NCBI RefSeq assembly: GCF_000092285.1
Contig: NC_014100.1
Coordinates: 2,418,001 to 2,482,000, forward strand
From: Caulobacter segnis ATCC 21756
GTDB taxonomy: Bacteria > Pseudomonadota > Alphaproteobacteria > Caulobacterales > Caulobacteraceae
Reading direction: 5' to 3'
DNA: 64,000 bases
The position numbers and the translations under genes are program-made. This document shows positions 11,993 to 20,701 of the stretch, piece after piece. The first letter of the stretch is position 1. Each line of letters starts with the position of its first letter. The notes under the pieces are model-generated. The model did no database searches. It had not been told where the DNA came from and worked only from the letters and a program-made list of their open reading frames with translations.

Positions 11993-13323
11993 CAGGCGGT
12001 CTTGCTCTTGGTCAGGCCGTCGAGGACGGAATCCAGCGAGGCGGTGTGACGCTCGCCGGTCTTGCGGTTCTTGATCTCGACCACGCCCTCGGCGATGCCC
12101 TTCGGGCCCACGATCAGCTGCCAGGGCAGGCCGATCAGGTCCATGGTGGCGAACTTGGCGCCGCCGCGGGCGTCGGTGTCGTCATACAGCACGTCGCGGC
12201 CGGCGGCCTTGAGCGCGTTGTAGGCGGTCTCGCAGGCCGCGTCGCAAGCCGCGTCGCCCTGGCGCATGTTGACGATGCCGACATCGAACGGCGCGACGCT
12301 TTCCGGCCAGATGATGCCGCCTTCGTCGTGGCTGGCCTCGATGATCGCGCCCAGCAGGCGCGAGACGCCGACGCCGTAGCTGCCCATCTGCACCGGGACC
12401 TGCTGGCCGTCGGGCCCTTGGACCGTCGCCTTCATGGGCTCGGAGTACTTCGTGCCGAACGAGAAGATGTGACCGACCTCGATGCCGCGCGCCGACAGGC
12501 GATCGCCTTCCGGCAGGGCGTTGAAGGCCGCTTCGTCGTGCATTTCCTCGGTGGCCGCGTACAGCGCCGTGCGCTGGTTCACGATCGGCTGTAGGTCGCC
12601 ATTGATCCAGTCGAGGTCCGGACCAGGGGCCGGCATTTCCACCAGGTCCTTGTGGCAGAAGACGGCGCTTTCGCCGGTCTCGGCCAGGACGATGAACTCA
12701 TGGCTGAGATCGCCACCGATCGGACCTGTGTCGGCTCGCATCGGCACGGCTTTCAGACCCATCCGCGCGAACAGGTTCAGATAGGCCACGAACATGCGAT
12801 TGTAGGACTTGCGCGCGCCGTCGGCGTCGAGATCGAAGCTGTAGGCGTCTTTCATGAAGAACTCGCGGCCGCGCATCACGCCAAAGCGCGGACGGCGCTC
12901 GTCCCGGAACTTCCACTGGATGTTGTAGAGGTTCTTGGGCAGGTCCTTGTAGCTCTTGATCGAGGCGCGGAAGATGTCGGTGACGACTTCCTCGGCCGTC
13001 GGGCCAAACAGCAGCTCGCGCTTGTGGCGGTCGGTGATGCGCAGCATCTCGTCGCCGTAGTCGTCGTAGCGACCGCTTTCGCGCCACAGGTCGGCCAGTT
13101 GGATGGTCGGCATCAACAGCTCGATGGCGCCGGCGCGATCCATTTCCTCACGGACGATCTGCTCGATCTTGTTCAGGACCCGCAAGCCCAGCGGCAGCCA
13201 GGCGTAGATGCCCGCCGCCTCCTGGCGGATCATGCCTGCGCGGAGCATCAGCTGGTGCGAAACGATCTGGGCGTCGGACGGCGCTTCCTTCAGCACCGGC
13301 AGGAAATAGCGCGATAAGCGCAT
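11992..13323 (-). CDS. proS: Prolyl-tRNA synthetase, short (type 2) form
   Basis: Charges tRNA-Pro with proline. 443 residues, the compact alphaproteobacterial form without the inserted editing domain of E. coli ProS (about 570 residues). Class II synthetase motifs are visible: motif 1 [20 protein letters not shown], motif 2 [18 protein letters not shown], and motif 3 [15 protein letters not shown], followed by an anticodon-binding domain beginning near residue 350. The ATG at 13323 is the family start. Its stop overlaps the lolC start (ATGA). Upstream lies a 436-bp non-coding stretch. Confidence 0.97.
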   Translation of the reverse strand: MRLSRYFLPVLKEAPSDAQIVSHQLMLRAGMIRQEAAGIYAWLPLGLRVLNKIEQIVREEMDRAGAIELLMPTIQLADLWRESGRYDDYGDEMLRITDRHKRELLFGPTAEEVVTDIFRASIKSYKDLPKNLYNIQWKFRDERRPRFGVMRGREFFMKDAYSFDLDADGARKSYNRMFVAYLNLFARMGLKAVPMRADTGPIGGDLSHEFIVLAETGESAVFCHKDLVEMPAPGPDLDWINGDLQPIVNQRTALYAATEEMHDEAAFNALPEGDRLSARGIEVGHIFSFGTKYSEPMKATVQGPDGQQVPVQMGSYGVGVSRLLGAIIEASHDEGGIIWPESVAPFDVGIVNMRQGDAACDAACETAYNALKAAGRDVLYDDTDARGGAKFATMDLIGLPWQLIVGPKGIAEGVVEIKNRKTGERHTASLDSVLDGLTKSKTA

Positions 13324-13394
13324 CAGCTTGGAAACTCCGGGAATTCAAGAGGGGGTTGAGATACCCCCTCCCCCGACAGCTTGGCAACGCGGTA

Positions 13395-13441
13395 GAGCCT
13401 GTCCGGTTCAGATCTTTGATCTGAACCGGATCAACAGGCTC
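13395..13441. repeat. Large palindrome in the proS/DUF1467 spacer
   Basis: CCGGTTCAGATC and its exact complement (13403-13414 and 13418-13429) flank a 3-nt loop. Outer arms GAGCCTG/CAGGCTC (13395-13401 and 13435-13441) extend it. It has no U-tract, so it is not a classical terminator. It resembles the dispersed intergenic palindromes of alphaproteobacteria. Just beyond, at about 13472-13510, lies AAACCGGCTTCCACTTT, similar to another widespread alphaproteobacterial intergenic repeat. No gene is convincing in 13324-13759. Confidence 0.55.
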
Positions 13442-13532
13442 GTCCCTCCAAGCATGGAAGCGCGACTATCCCAGAAACCGGCTTCCACTTTCTGCGGTCG
13501 CGCTTCGGGCTAAAGTAAGGCTCCAGCGAGGC

Positions 13533-13565
13533 AAAAAGAGAGGCCGCGCGGATCGCCGCGCGGCC
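13533..13565 (-). terminator. Terminator after the DUF1467 gene
   Basis: GGCCGCGCGG and its complement (13542-13551 and 13556-13565) form a 10-bp stem with a 4-nt loop. On the minus strand the stem is followed by TCTCTTTTT. It would end the epimerase-DUF1467 transcript before proS. Confidence 0.65.
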
Positions 13566-13759
13566 TTTCGAGTCATCGTCGGGGAAGACGCCACAGAGCG
13601 AGACCGGCAAGGCCGATCTCCTGAAGTCACCCTACCGCTCGAACATCTGTTGGGGCACAGCCATCCATAGGAAGTGCTCACAATGAGCCCATTCGCCCAA
13701 GGTTTGAGCGCTTGACGGCAAATTGCTCGCCGCTCGCCCAAGGCTTGTGCAACTGCACG

Positions 13760-14020
13760 TCACGCGGCCGCCGGCAGGTCCGGTAACGTCACCAGGTGAA
13801 AGTGCACGACGAGAAAGAACAGCGTGAAGACAACGGCCGACACCCAGGTCGTGGTGATGAACTTGCGCTTCAGGTTCGGATTGATCGGCGCGCCGGGATC
13901 GACGCCCGGCGGCGGCGCGACGCCCGCCTCGTGGAAGCTGCGCGAGCCTAGCGGCAGGACGGCGAACAGCACCGTCCACCAGATGGTCAGATAGATGGCG
14001 AACCAGGTGATCGGGCTCAT
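13760..14020 (-). CDS. DUF1467 family small membrane protein
   Basis: 86 residues with two predicted membrane helices: TWFAIYLTIWWTVLFAVLPL near the N-terminus and TTWVSAVVFTLFFLVV near the C-terminus. The linker is FHEAGVAPPPGVDPGAPINP. This is the DUF1467 pattern of alphaproteobacteria; its function is unknown. The ATG overlaps the epimerase stop (ATGA), so it is translationally coupled. The neighbourhood of ribonuclease J, epimerase, DUF1467 and proS recurs in many alphaproteobacteria and gives no direct clue to function. Confidence 0.85.
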   Translation of the reverse strand: MSPITWFAIYLTIWWTVLFAVLPLGSRSFHEAGVAPPPGVDPGAPINPNLKRKFITTTWVSAVVFTLFFLVVHFHLVTLPDLPAAA

Positions 14021-14439
14021 CAGTGATGCGCGTCCTTCGGCGTCTCCATGAGTTCGACCAGCAGGCCGCCCATGTCCTTGGGATGAACGAAGATAATCAG
14101 CGTGCCATGCGCGCCGATGCGCGGCTCGCCGAGCACCGTCGCGCCCTTGGCGACCAGAGCGTCACGGGCTTCGTATATGTTCTCGACCTCGAAGCAGATG
14201 TGATGCTGACCGCCCTTGGGGTTCTTGGCCAGAAAGCCGTGGATCGGCGACGTCTCGCCATAGGGCTCGATCAGCTCGATCTGGCTGTTGGGCAGGTTGA
14301 CGAAGCAGACCCAGACCCCCTGCTCCGGCATCGCCCACTTGTCGGTGACCGAGGTGGCGCCGAGCAACTCGCGATACATCTTCACCGACTCGTCGATGGA
14401 GGGGGTCGCGACGCCCACGTGGTTGAGCTTGCCGATCAT
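14020..14439 (-). CDS. mce: Methylmalonyl-CoA epimerase
   Basis: Interconverts (S)- and (R)-methylmalonyl-CoA in propionyl-CoA catabolism. 139 residues of the vicinal oxygen chelate fold in two beta-alpha-beta-beta-beta repeats. Likely metal ligands are His7 (LNHVGVATPS), His79 or His80 (GGQHHICFEV) and Glu129 (LVELMET). Active-site segments SQIELIEP and LIIFVHPKDMGG match the family. The ATG at 14439 is the standard start. It follows the ribonuclease J terminator and is coupled to the DUF1467 gene. Confidence 0.9.
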   Translation of the reverse strand: MIGKLNHVGVATPSIDESVKMYRELLGATSVTDKWAMPEQGVWVCFVNLPNSQIELIEPYGETSPIHGFLAKNPKGGQHHICFEVENIYEARDALVAKGATVLGEPRIGAHGTLIIFVHPKDMGGLLVELMETPKDAHH

Positions 14440-14503
14440 CCTAGAGAACTCCCGCTGCTTTTCTGGTTGTTGGCGAATGGCCTAGCACCAGTGCTGCAGC
14501 GCG

Positions 14504-14542
14504 AAAAGAGCGCGCCGCCGCGACGTTTTCGCGGCGGCGCGT
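14504..14542 (-). terminator. Terminator after ribonuclease J
   Basis: CGCGCCGCCGCGA and its complement surround a short A/C/G loop. On the minus strand they are followed by CTCTTTT, right after the stop at 14547. It would end the nuo-birA-coaX-rnj transcript. Confidence 0.75.
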
Positions 14543-14546
14543 CTTA

Positions 14547-16226
14547 TCAGATGCGCAGGACCGTCGTCTCGACAACGGGCTTGCGCTCCCAGATGCGGAA
14601 CGCGGCCTTCTTCACCGCGCGCGAGATGGCGCTCTCGATCGTCTCGTCGATCTCGCGGGCGTCGCCGTCGAGCCGCTTGTAGGCGGTCTCGGCCTCTTCG
14701 GCGAGATCGTCCAGCGCGTCGTCCAGAGAGTATTCCTCGTCGCCCGTCAGACCGATGCCACGGACCTGCGGCCCCGAGACGATCTTGTTACGGCCGTCCA
14801 GGACGATCGAGACCGCCAGCATGCCGTTGAACGCCGCATGCCGACGCTCGCGCAGGGCCTCGCCGTTCTCCGGCGTAACCACACCGCCATCGACATAGAG
14901 GCGCCCAGCCGGCACCTCGTCGATGATCTCCGCCCGGCCGGGCGCCAAGCGAACCATGTCGCCGTTGCGCGGGCTGACGGCCTGCGGGACCTGCAGGTCC
15001 TTGGCGAAGGCCGCGTGCTCGATCAGGTGGCGACGTTCGCCGTGGGTCGGGACCGCGATCTCCGGACGCACCCACTGGTACATCTGGCGCAGTTCCTCAC
15101 GGCAAGGGTGGCCCGAGACGTGGATGCCTGGCGTATCGCGCTCGGTGTGCAGGCGCACGCCCCGGTCGGCCAGCTTGTTCTGCAGGTTGCGGATCGGGAT
15201 CTCGTTCCCCGGGATGACCCGCGAGCTGAAGATCACGTGGTCGCCAGCGCCCAGCTTGACGTGCGGATGGCTGCCGTCGGCGATCCGCGACAAGGCCGCG
15301 CGGGCCTCGCCCTGACTGCCGGTGCACAGGAACAGGATTTCGTTCTCGGGCAGATGCTTGGCCTGGTCGTCGTTGATGAAGGGCTCGATGCCCTCGAGCA
15401 GACCGACCGAGCGCGCCGCGGCCGCCATCCGGTGCATCGAGCGACCGGCCAGGCAGACCTTGCGGCCGCAAGCCTGGGCCGCGCGGATCACCGTATCCAT
15501 GCGCGCCACGTTCGAGGCGAAGCAGGCGACGGCGATCTTGCCCTTCAGGCTCTTGATCAGATTGCCGAGCGCCTCGCGAACATCCGCCTCGGAGCCCGCC
15601 GTGCCTTCAACAAAAACGTTGGTGCTGTCGCAGACCATGGCCAGCACGCCCTCGTCGCCGAGGCGGCGCAGCGCGGCGTCATCGGTCGGCGCGCCTAGCT
15701 GAGGTTCGGGATCGATCTTCCAGTCGCCCGTGTGCAGGATGGTCCCCAGTGGCGTCTTGATCGCCAGGCCGTTCGGCTCGGGGATCGAGTGCGTCAGCGT
15801 GATCAGCTCCAGCGAGAACGGACCGAGTTCGAACGTCCCGCCCAAGGGGATCTCGGTGATCGGCACCTCGTCCAGCAGGCTCGCGTCGCGCAGCTTCTCG
15901 CGCAGCAGGAAAGCGGTGAACGGCGTTGCGAACACCGGAGCTTTCAGGCGCGGCCACAGCCAGTGCACGGCGCCCAGATGGTCTTCGTGCGCGTGAGTCA
16001 GGACGATGCCGAGGATGTCGTCGGCATAGGGCTCGATGAACTCGGGGTCGGGCAGGATGATCTCGACGCCCGGAGTCGTCTGGTCGCCGAACGTCACGCC
16101 CAGGTCGACCACGATCCATTTGCGATCGTGCGCCGGCCCGAAGCCGTACAGGTTGAAGTTCATGCCGATCTCGTTCGACCCGCCAAGCGGCAGGAAGACG
16201 AGTTCGTCGTCTTTGGATTTTTTCAT
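14547..16226 (-). CDS. rnj: Ribonuclease J
   Basis: Metallo-beta-lactamase/beta-CASP ribonuclease with 5'-3' exonuclease and endonuclease activity in RNA maturation and decay. 559 residues. The zinc motif THAHEDHLG has HxHxDH at residues 78-83. Beta-CASP motifs follow: MVCDSTN, CFASNVARM, FLCTGSQGE and SGHPCREEL, then GERRH and a C-terminal domain. The ATG overlaps the coaX stop (ATGA), so it is coupled to coaX and birA behind the nuo operon. Confidence 0.95.
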   Translation of the reverse strand: MKKSKDDELVFLPLGGSNEIGMNFNLYGFGPAHDRKWIVVDLGVTFGDQTTPGVEIILPDPEFIEPYADDILGIVLTHAHEDHLGAVHWLWPRLKAPVFATPFTAFLLREKLRDASLLDEVPITEIPLGGTFELGPFSLELITLTHSIPEPNGLAIKTPLGTILHTGDWKIDPEPQLGAPTDDAALRRLGDEGVLAMVCDSTNVFVEGTAGSEADVREALGNLIKSLKGKIAVACFASNVARMDTVIRAAQACGRKVCLAGRSMHRMAAAARSVGLLEGIEPFINDDQAKHLPENEILFLCTGSQGEARAALSRIADGSHPHVKLGAGDHVIFSSRVIPGNEIPIRNLQNKLADRGVRLHTERDTPGIHVSGHPCREELRQMYQWVRPEIAVPTHGERRHLIEHAAFAKDLQVPQAVSPRNGDMVRLAPGRAEIIDEVPAGRLYVDGGVVTPENGEALRERRHAAFNGMLAVSIVLDGRNKIVSGPQVRGIGLTGDEEYSLDDALDDLAEEAETAYKRLDGDAREIDETIESAISRAVKKAAFRIWERKPVVETTVLRI

Positions 16227-17008
16227 CAGGTCTCGGAAATGGTGTTTCGGCGGTAGATTTCTAGGAGGCCCCGGATCGTCAGATCGGGGTCAAAGTGGTC
16301 GATGCTGTCGGTGGCGCCCTCGAACAGGGAGGCGACGCCACCGGTGGCGATAACGGTCATGGGCTCGCCGCGCTCGGCCTTGATGCGCGAGACAAGGCCC
16401 TCGATCAGAGAGATATAGCCCCAGAACACGCCCGATTGCATGGCGGACACAGTATCCGTGCCCACGATCCTGTTACCGGCCGGGCGCTGGATGGCGATCC
16501 GAGGCAGCTTCGCCGCCGCTTCGTGCAGCGCCTGCATCGAAAGATTGATGCCGGGCGAAATGATCCCACCCTCGAAGGCGCCGTCGGCGGCCACGATGTC
16601 GAAGGTGGTGGCCGTGCCGCTGTCGATCACAATCAGCGGGCCCGGATAGACCATGCCAGCCCCGATCGCGTTGACCAGGCGGTCGGCGCCGGCCTCGGAG
16701 GGTTTCTCGATACGGACATCGATTCCGAGGTTGGCGTTCTCGCCGATCACCAACGGCTCGACGTTGAAATAACGGCGCGAGAGGTTGCGCAGATTGAAGA
16801 TCGACTGCGGCACCACGCTGGAGATGATCACCGCGTCGATGGCCCGGAAGCCCAATCCCTGCATGGACAGCAGTTGCGACAGCCACACGACGTATTCGTC
16901 GGCGGTGCGGGTGCTCTCGGTCGCCGAACGCCACTGCGCCACCCACGACTGGCCGTCGTGAATGGCGAACATGGTGTTGGTGTTGCCCTGTTCAATGGCG
17001 AGCAGCAT
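16226..17008 (-). CDS. coaX: Type III pantothenate kinase
   Basis: First step of coenzyme A synthesis: pantothenate to 4'-phosphopantothenate. 260 residues of the ASKHA fold. The phosphate loop AIEQGNTNT (residues 4-12), the central [33 protein letters not shown] and ATGGVAS are family hallmarks. In this copy the first acidic residue of the phosphate loop is Glu6, whereas most members have Asp. The frame is open upstream, but the ATG at 17008 gives the family start and overlaps the birA stop (ATGA). Confidence 0.95.
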   Translation of the reverse strand: MLLAIEQGNTNTMFAIHDGQSWVAQWRSATESTRTADEYVVWLSQLLSMQGLGFRAIDAVIISSVVPQSIFNLRNLSRRYFNVEPLVIGENANLGIDVRIEKPSEAGADRLVNAIGAGMVYPGPLIVIDSGTATTFDIVAADGAFEGGIISPGINLSMQALHEAAAKLPRIAIQRPAGNRIVGTDTVSAMQSGVFWGYISLIEGLVSRIKAERGEPMTVIATGGVASLFEGATDSIDHFDPDLTIRGLLEIYRRNTISET

Positions 17009-17763
17009 CAGACGCCTCCGAAAAACACGTCGCCGGCGGTGATCCGGCGCAGATGGCCGTCGGGAAGACGGAGCCTCAGCGCGCCGTCGGCGTCTAGCCC
17101 CTCGGCGATACCTTCGACTGTCTCCGTCCCCAAACGGGCGACGCAGGGCTCGCCCAAGCCGTGCGCCAGAGCGGTCCACGCATCGGCGATAGCGGGGAAA
17201 CCCAGTGTGCTCCAGACGCCGAACCAGCGCTCGAACGCTTCGGCCAGCACCTCGATGGCTTCGGTCGGGGACGGCGGCAGGGTCTCGCTGTAGGTCGCGA
17301 TCGAGGTCCCCGGCCGCTCGGAATCAATGGGCTTGCGCCTCAGGTTCACGCCAATCCCGACGGCGAGCCAAAGCCCGCCCAGCGGCGAAGCGCCGGACTC
17401 GATCAGGATGCCGCTGACTTTCAGGCCGCCCAGCAGCGGATCATTGGGCCACTTCAAGCTAACCAGAGAGGCCGGCACATACCTGGCCAGCATGTCCGCC
17501 ACGGCCAAGGCCGCGACGAAGGACACCTGGGCCGCCTCGCCAGGCGGCTTATCCGTTCGGAAGAGCAGAGTGGCGGCGAGGTTGCCCTCGCCCGTCTCCC
17601 AAGGGCGGCCGCGACGGCCGCGCCCGGCGGTCTGGCGCAGGCCTACCAGCCAGAAGGGGCCGGCCTCGCCCGCCTCGGCCCGACGACGGGCCTCGGCGTT
17701 GGTGGAGTCGATCTCGTCGAGGACGATGACGGGCGCGGCGCCCGTCACGTCACGCGTGACCAA
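17008..17763 (-). CDS. birA: Biotin-[acetyl-CoA-carboxylase] ligase
   Basis: Attaches biotin to the carrier protein of acetyl-CoA carboxylase and similar enzymes. 251 residues. Key motifs are [27 protein letters not shown] (biotinyl-AMP loop, about residues 48-63), [20 protein letters not shown] and a C-terminal SH3-like domain ending [19 protein letters not shown]. There is no N-terminal helix-turn-helix, so this is a monofunctional ligase, not a BirA-type repressor. The start lies inside the end of nuoN (14-bp overlap), so it belongs to the nuo transcript. Confidence 0.95.
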   Translation of the reverse strand: MVTRDVTGAAPVIVLDEIDSTNAEARRRAEAGEAGPFWLVGLRQTAGRGRRGRPWETGEGNLAATLLFRTDKPPGEAAQVSFVAALAVADMLARYVPASLVSLKWPNDPLLGGLKVSGILIESGASPLGGLWLAVGIGVNLRRKPIDSERPGTSIATYSETLPPSPTEAIEVLAEAFERWFGVWSTLGFPAIADAWTALAHGLGEPCVARLGTETVEGIAEGLDADGALRLRLPDGHLRRITAGDVFFGGV

Positions 17764-19195
17764 AGGCGGCCGCGGCGGCCTTGGCGGCCGGATCCAGCCA
17801 CACCAGGGCCACCAGCACGATCGGGAACGAGAAGATCGCGGCGGCGTAGCCGACGGCGCGGGCCGACGGCGACGGAGCGTCGACCGAGCCGGCCGGAGCG
17901 TCGAACCACATCGATTTGATCAGGCGCAGGTAGTAGAACGCCGCGACGACCGAGCCGACCAGGCCAAGAACCGCGGCCCACTGCATCATCACGTCGCCCG
18001 TGCCCAGGGCCGCCTTGAAGACATAGTACTTCGACCAGAAACCCGAGAACGGCGGCAGGCCCAACGCCGACAGCGAGAACGCGGTCATGGCGATGGCGAC
18101 GCCCGGACGTTCCTTGATCAGGCCCGCCATGTCCTCGATCGTCTCCATGGGCTTGCCGTCGCGGTTCAAAGCCTGAAGACAAGCAAAGAAGCCCGTGACG
18201 TCGACCATGTAGAGGGTCATGAACAGCAGCATCGACTGCAGGCCGACCTCGCCGCCGGTCGCGACGCCCAGCAGGGCGTAGCCGACATTGGCGATCGACG
18301 AATAGGCCCACAGGCGCTTCAGGTTGGTCTGAGCCAGGCCCGCGAAGGCGCCGACGAAGACAGACAGCAGGGCCGCGATCACCAGGATCTGGCGCCACTG
18401 CTCGACCGCGCCCGGGAAGGCGTCGCCCAGTACGCGGGCGAACATCATCATGGCGGCGAGCTTCGGGGCGGCGGCGAAGAAGCCGACGACCGGGGTCGGC
18501 GCGCCTTCGTAGACGTCCGGCGTCCACATGTGGAACGGCGCGGCCGAAACCTTGAACGCCAGGCCGCAGATCAGGAACACCAGGCCGAACAGCAGGCCGA
18601 CGCCGTGCGAACCGCCATGAGCGGCGGCCAGGGCGATCTGACTGAAGTGGGTCGAGCCGGTGAAGCCGTAGATCAGCGAGCTGCCGTACAGCAGCAGGCC
18701 CGACGACAGCGCGCCCAGCACGAAGTACTTGAGGCCCGCTTCCGAAGACTTGGCGTCGTCGCGGCGCATGGCGGCCAGCACGTACAGGGCCAGCGACTGC
18801 AGCTCGACGCCGACATAGAGGCTGATCAGGTCGCCGGCCGAGGCGGTGACGCCCATGCCGACGGCGGCCAGGATCACCAGCACGGCGAACTCGAACTTCT
18901 GGTCGCCGCGCTGGGCCAGCCAGCGGTCGCCGAGCACGACGGCGACGGCGCTCGACAGATAGATGGCGACCTTGGCGTAGGTCGCCGCGGCGTCGGCCGC
19001 GTAGACGCCGCCGAAGGCGCGGCCGTGCGGGCCAAGGACCGCCGTGGCGGCGGCCGCCACCAACGCGGCGACGGCCGCGAGGGTGAAGATCGCGCCGACC
19101 TTGCCCCGGAAGGCGCCGGCGACCAGCAGGACAAGCGCCGCGACCGCGAGAACGATCTCAGGCAGCACGAGCGAGAAGTTGGCGAAAAACGTCAT
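17750..19195 (-). CDS. nuoN: NADH-quinone oxidoreductase subunit N
   Basis: Membrane antiporter-like subunit of complex I, 481 residues with about 14 predicted helices. Conserved segments include YVGVELQSLALYVLAA, the helix with GLLLYGSSLIYG, FKVSAAPFHMWTPDVYEGAP and TNLKRLWAYSSIANVGY, which supply the buried lysines and glutamate of the proton channel. The ATG at 19195 is the family start. It is the last structural gene of the nuo cluster, 7 bp after nuoM, and overlaps birA. Confidence 0.97.
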   Translation of the reverse strand: MTFFANFSLVLPEIVLAVAALVLLVAGAFRGKVGAIFTLAAVAALVAAAATAVLGPHGRAFGGVYAADAAATYAKVAIYLSSAVAVVLGDRWLAQRGDQKFEFAVLVILAAVGMGVTASAGDLISLYVGVELQSLALYVLAAMRRDDAKSSEAGLKYFVLGALSSGLLLYGSSLIYGFTGSTHFSQIALAAAHGGSHGVGLLFGLVFLICGLAFKVSAAPFHMWTPDVYEGAPTPVVGFFAAAPKLAAMMMFARVLGDAFPGAVEQWRQILVIAALLSVFVGAFAGLAQTNLKRLWAYSSIANVGYALLGVATGGEVGLQSMLLFMTLYMVDVTGFFACLQALNRDGKPMETIEDMAGLIKERPGVAIAMTAFSLSALGLPPFSGFWSKYYVFKAALGTGDVMMQWAAVLGLVGSVVAAFYYLRLIKSMWFDAPAGSVDAPSPSARAVGYAAAIFSFPIVLVALVWLDPAAKAAAAAFGHA

Positions 19196-19202
19196 AGGCC
19201 CC

Positions 19203-20687
19203 TCACCCGCCCAGGGCGGCGCGCCAGGCGCCGACCAACGCGTCGACGGAAGACGCGGTCAGGTTGAACACAAGATTGGGATAGATGCCCAGCACCAGGG
19301 TCATGATGATGAGCGGGACGAACAGCAGGATCTCGCGAGCGTCCAGGTCCGTGATGGTCTTCAGCTCGGGATTGGTGATCTCGCCGTACATCACTCGACG
19401 ATAAAGCGTCAGGGCGTACATGGCCGACAGGATCACGCCGGTGGCCGCAACGATCGCCGTCCAAGTCGACGCCTTGTAGACGCCGGTCATGGTCAGGATT
19501 TCACCGACGAAGCCCGACGTGCCCGGCAGACCGACGTTGCCCATCGTGAACAGCAGGAACACGAAGGCGTAGTGCGGCATGCGGTTGGTCAGGCCGCCGT
19601 AGAAGGCGATCTCGCGGGTGTGCATGCGGTCGTAGACCACGCCGACGCAGAGGAAGAGCGCGCCGGAGATCACCCCGTGGCTCAGCATCTGGAACAACGC
19701 GCCCTGCTCGCCGGCGGCGTTGCCCGAGAAGATGCCCATGGTCACGAAGCCCATGTGGGCGACCGACGAATAGGCGATCAGCTTCTTGATGTCGGTCTGA
19801 CGGAACGCGACCAGCGAGGTGTAGACGATAGCGATCGCCGACATCGCGAACACCAGCGGCTGGAACATCTCGGAGGCGTGCGGGAACATCGGCAGGCTGA
19901 AGCGCATGAAGCCATAGCCGCCCATCTTCAGCAGGATGCCCGCCAGGATGACCGAACCGGCCGTCGGCGCCTCGACGTGCGCGTCGGGCAGCCAGGTGTG
20001 CACCGGCCACATCGGCATTTTCACCGCGAACGAGGCGAAGAAGGCCAGCCAGAGCCAGGTCTGCAGCCACGGCGCGAACTTGAAGGTCATCAGCGCCGGG
20101 ATCGACGAGGTGCCCGAGATGCTGATCATCGCCAGAATGGCGGCCAGCATCAGCACCGAGCCGAGCAGCGTGTAGAGGAAGAACTTGTAGGCCGCGTACA
20201 CCCGACGCTTGCCGCCCCAGATGCCGATGATCAAGAACATCGGGACCAGGCCGAACTCGAAGAACAGGTAGAACAGCACTAGGTCCAGCGCGGCGAACAC
20301 ACCGATCACCAGGGTCTCGAGGACCAGGAAGGCGATCAGGTACTCGACGACGCGCTTCTCGACCGACTTCCAACTGGCGATGATGCAGATCGGCAGCAGG
20401 AACGCGGTCAGAAGGACGAACAGCACCGAGATGCCGTCGACGCCCATCCGGTAGTGCAGGCCGGCGAACCAGGCGAAGTCTTCCACGAACTGGAAGCCCG
20501 GGTTCTTCGGGTCGAACTGGACGGTCAGGACGATCGACAGGCCGAACGTGACCAAGGTGGTCACGAGCGCGATCCACTTGGCCAGGACGTCGGTCTTTTC
20601 CCCCGCGCCATGCAGGGCGCGCGCGGCGAGGATCACCGCGACGCCGACGATGGGCGCGAAGGTCGTAAGGCTGAGAAGGCCGCTCAT
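19203..20687 (-). CDS. nuoM: NADH-quinone oxidoreductase subunit M
   Basis: Membrane antiporter-like subunit of complex I, 494 residues with about 14 helices. Motifs: [20 protein letters not shown] with the channel glutamate, [35 protein letters not shown] and [21 protein letters not shown] at 20705 could extend the frame six codons, but the ATG at 20687 has a strong GGGGGACGGAG ribosome binding site and gives [12 protein letters not shown]. It follows the nuoL stop by 14 bp. Confidence 0.97.
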   Translation of the reverse strand: MSGLLSLTTFAPIVGVAVILAARALHGAGEKTDVLAKWIALVTTLVTFGLSIVLTVQFDPKNPGFQFVEDFAWFAGLHYRMGVDGISVLFVLLTAFLLPICIIASWKSVEKRVVEYLIAFLVLETLVIGVFAALDLVLFYLFFEFGLVPMFLIIGIWGGKRRVYAAYKFFLYTLLGSVLMLAAILAMISISGTSSIPALMTFKFAPWLQTWLWLAFFASFAVKMPMWPVHTWLPDAHVEAPTAGSVILAGILLKMGGYGFMRFSLPMFPHASEMFQPLVFAMSAIAIVYTSLVAFRQTDIKKLIAYSSVAHMGFVTMGIFSGNAAGEQGALFQMLSHGVISGALFLCVGVVYDRMHTREIAFYGGLTNRMPHYAFVFLLFTMGNVGLPGTSGFVGEILTMTGVYKASTWTAIVAATGVILSAMYALTLYRRVMYGEITNPELKTITDLDAREILLFVPLIIMTLVLGIYPNLVFNLTASSVDALVGAWRAALGG

Positions 20688-20701
20688 TAGCTCCGTCCCC
20701 C

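Noticed and set aside
13466..13741. 91-codon minus-strand frame in the proS upstream spacer
   Set aside because: It runs through a terminator hairpin and a repeat, with Ser/Arg-rich composition typical of non-coding high-GC DNA.
17327..19267. 646-codon plus-strand open frame opposite birA and nuoN
   Set aside because: Antisense shadow of nuoN; low-complexity Arg/His/Asp-rich translation with no family signature.
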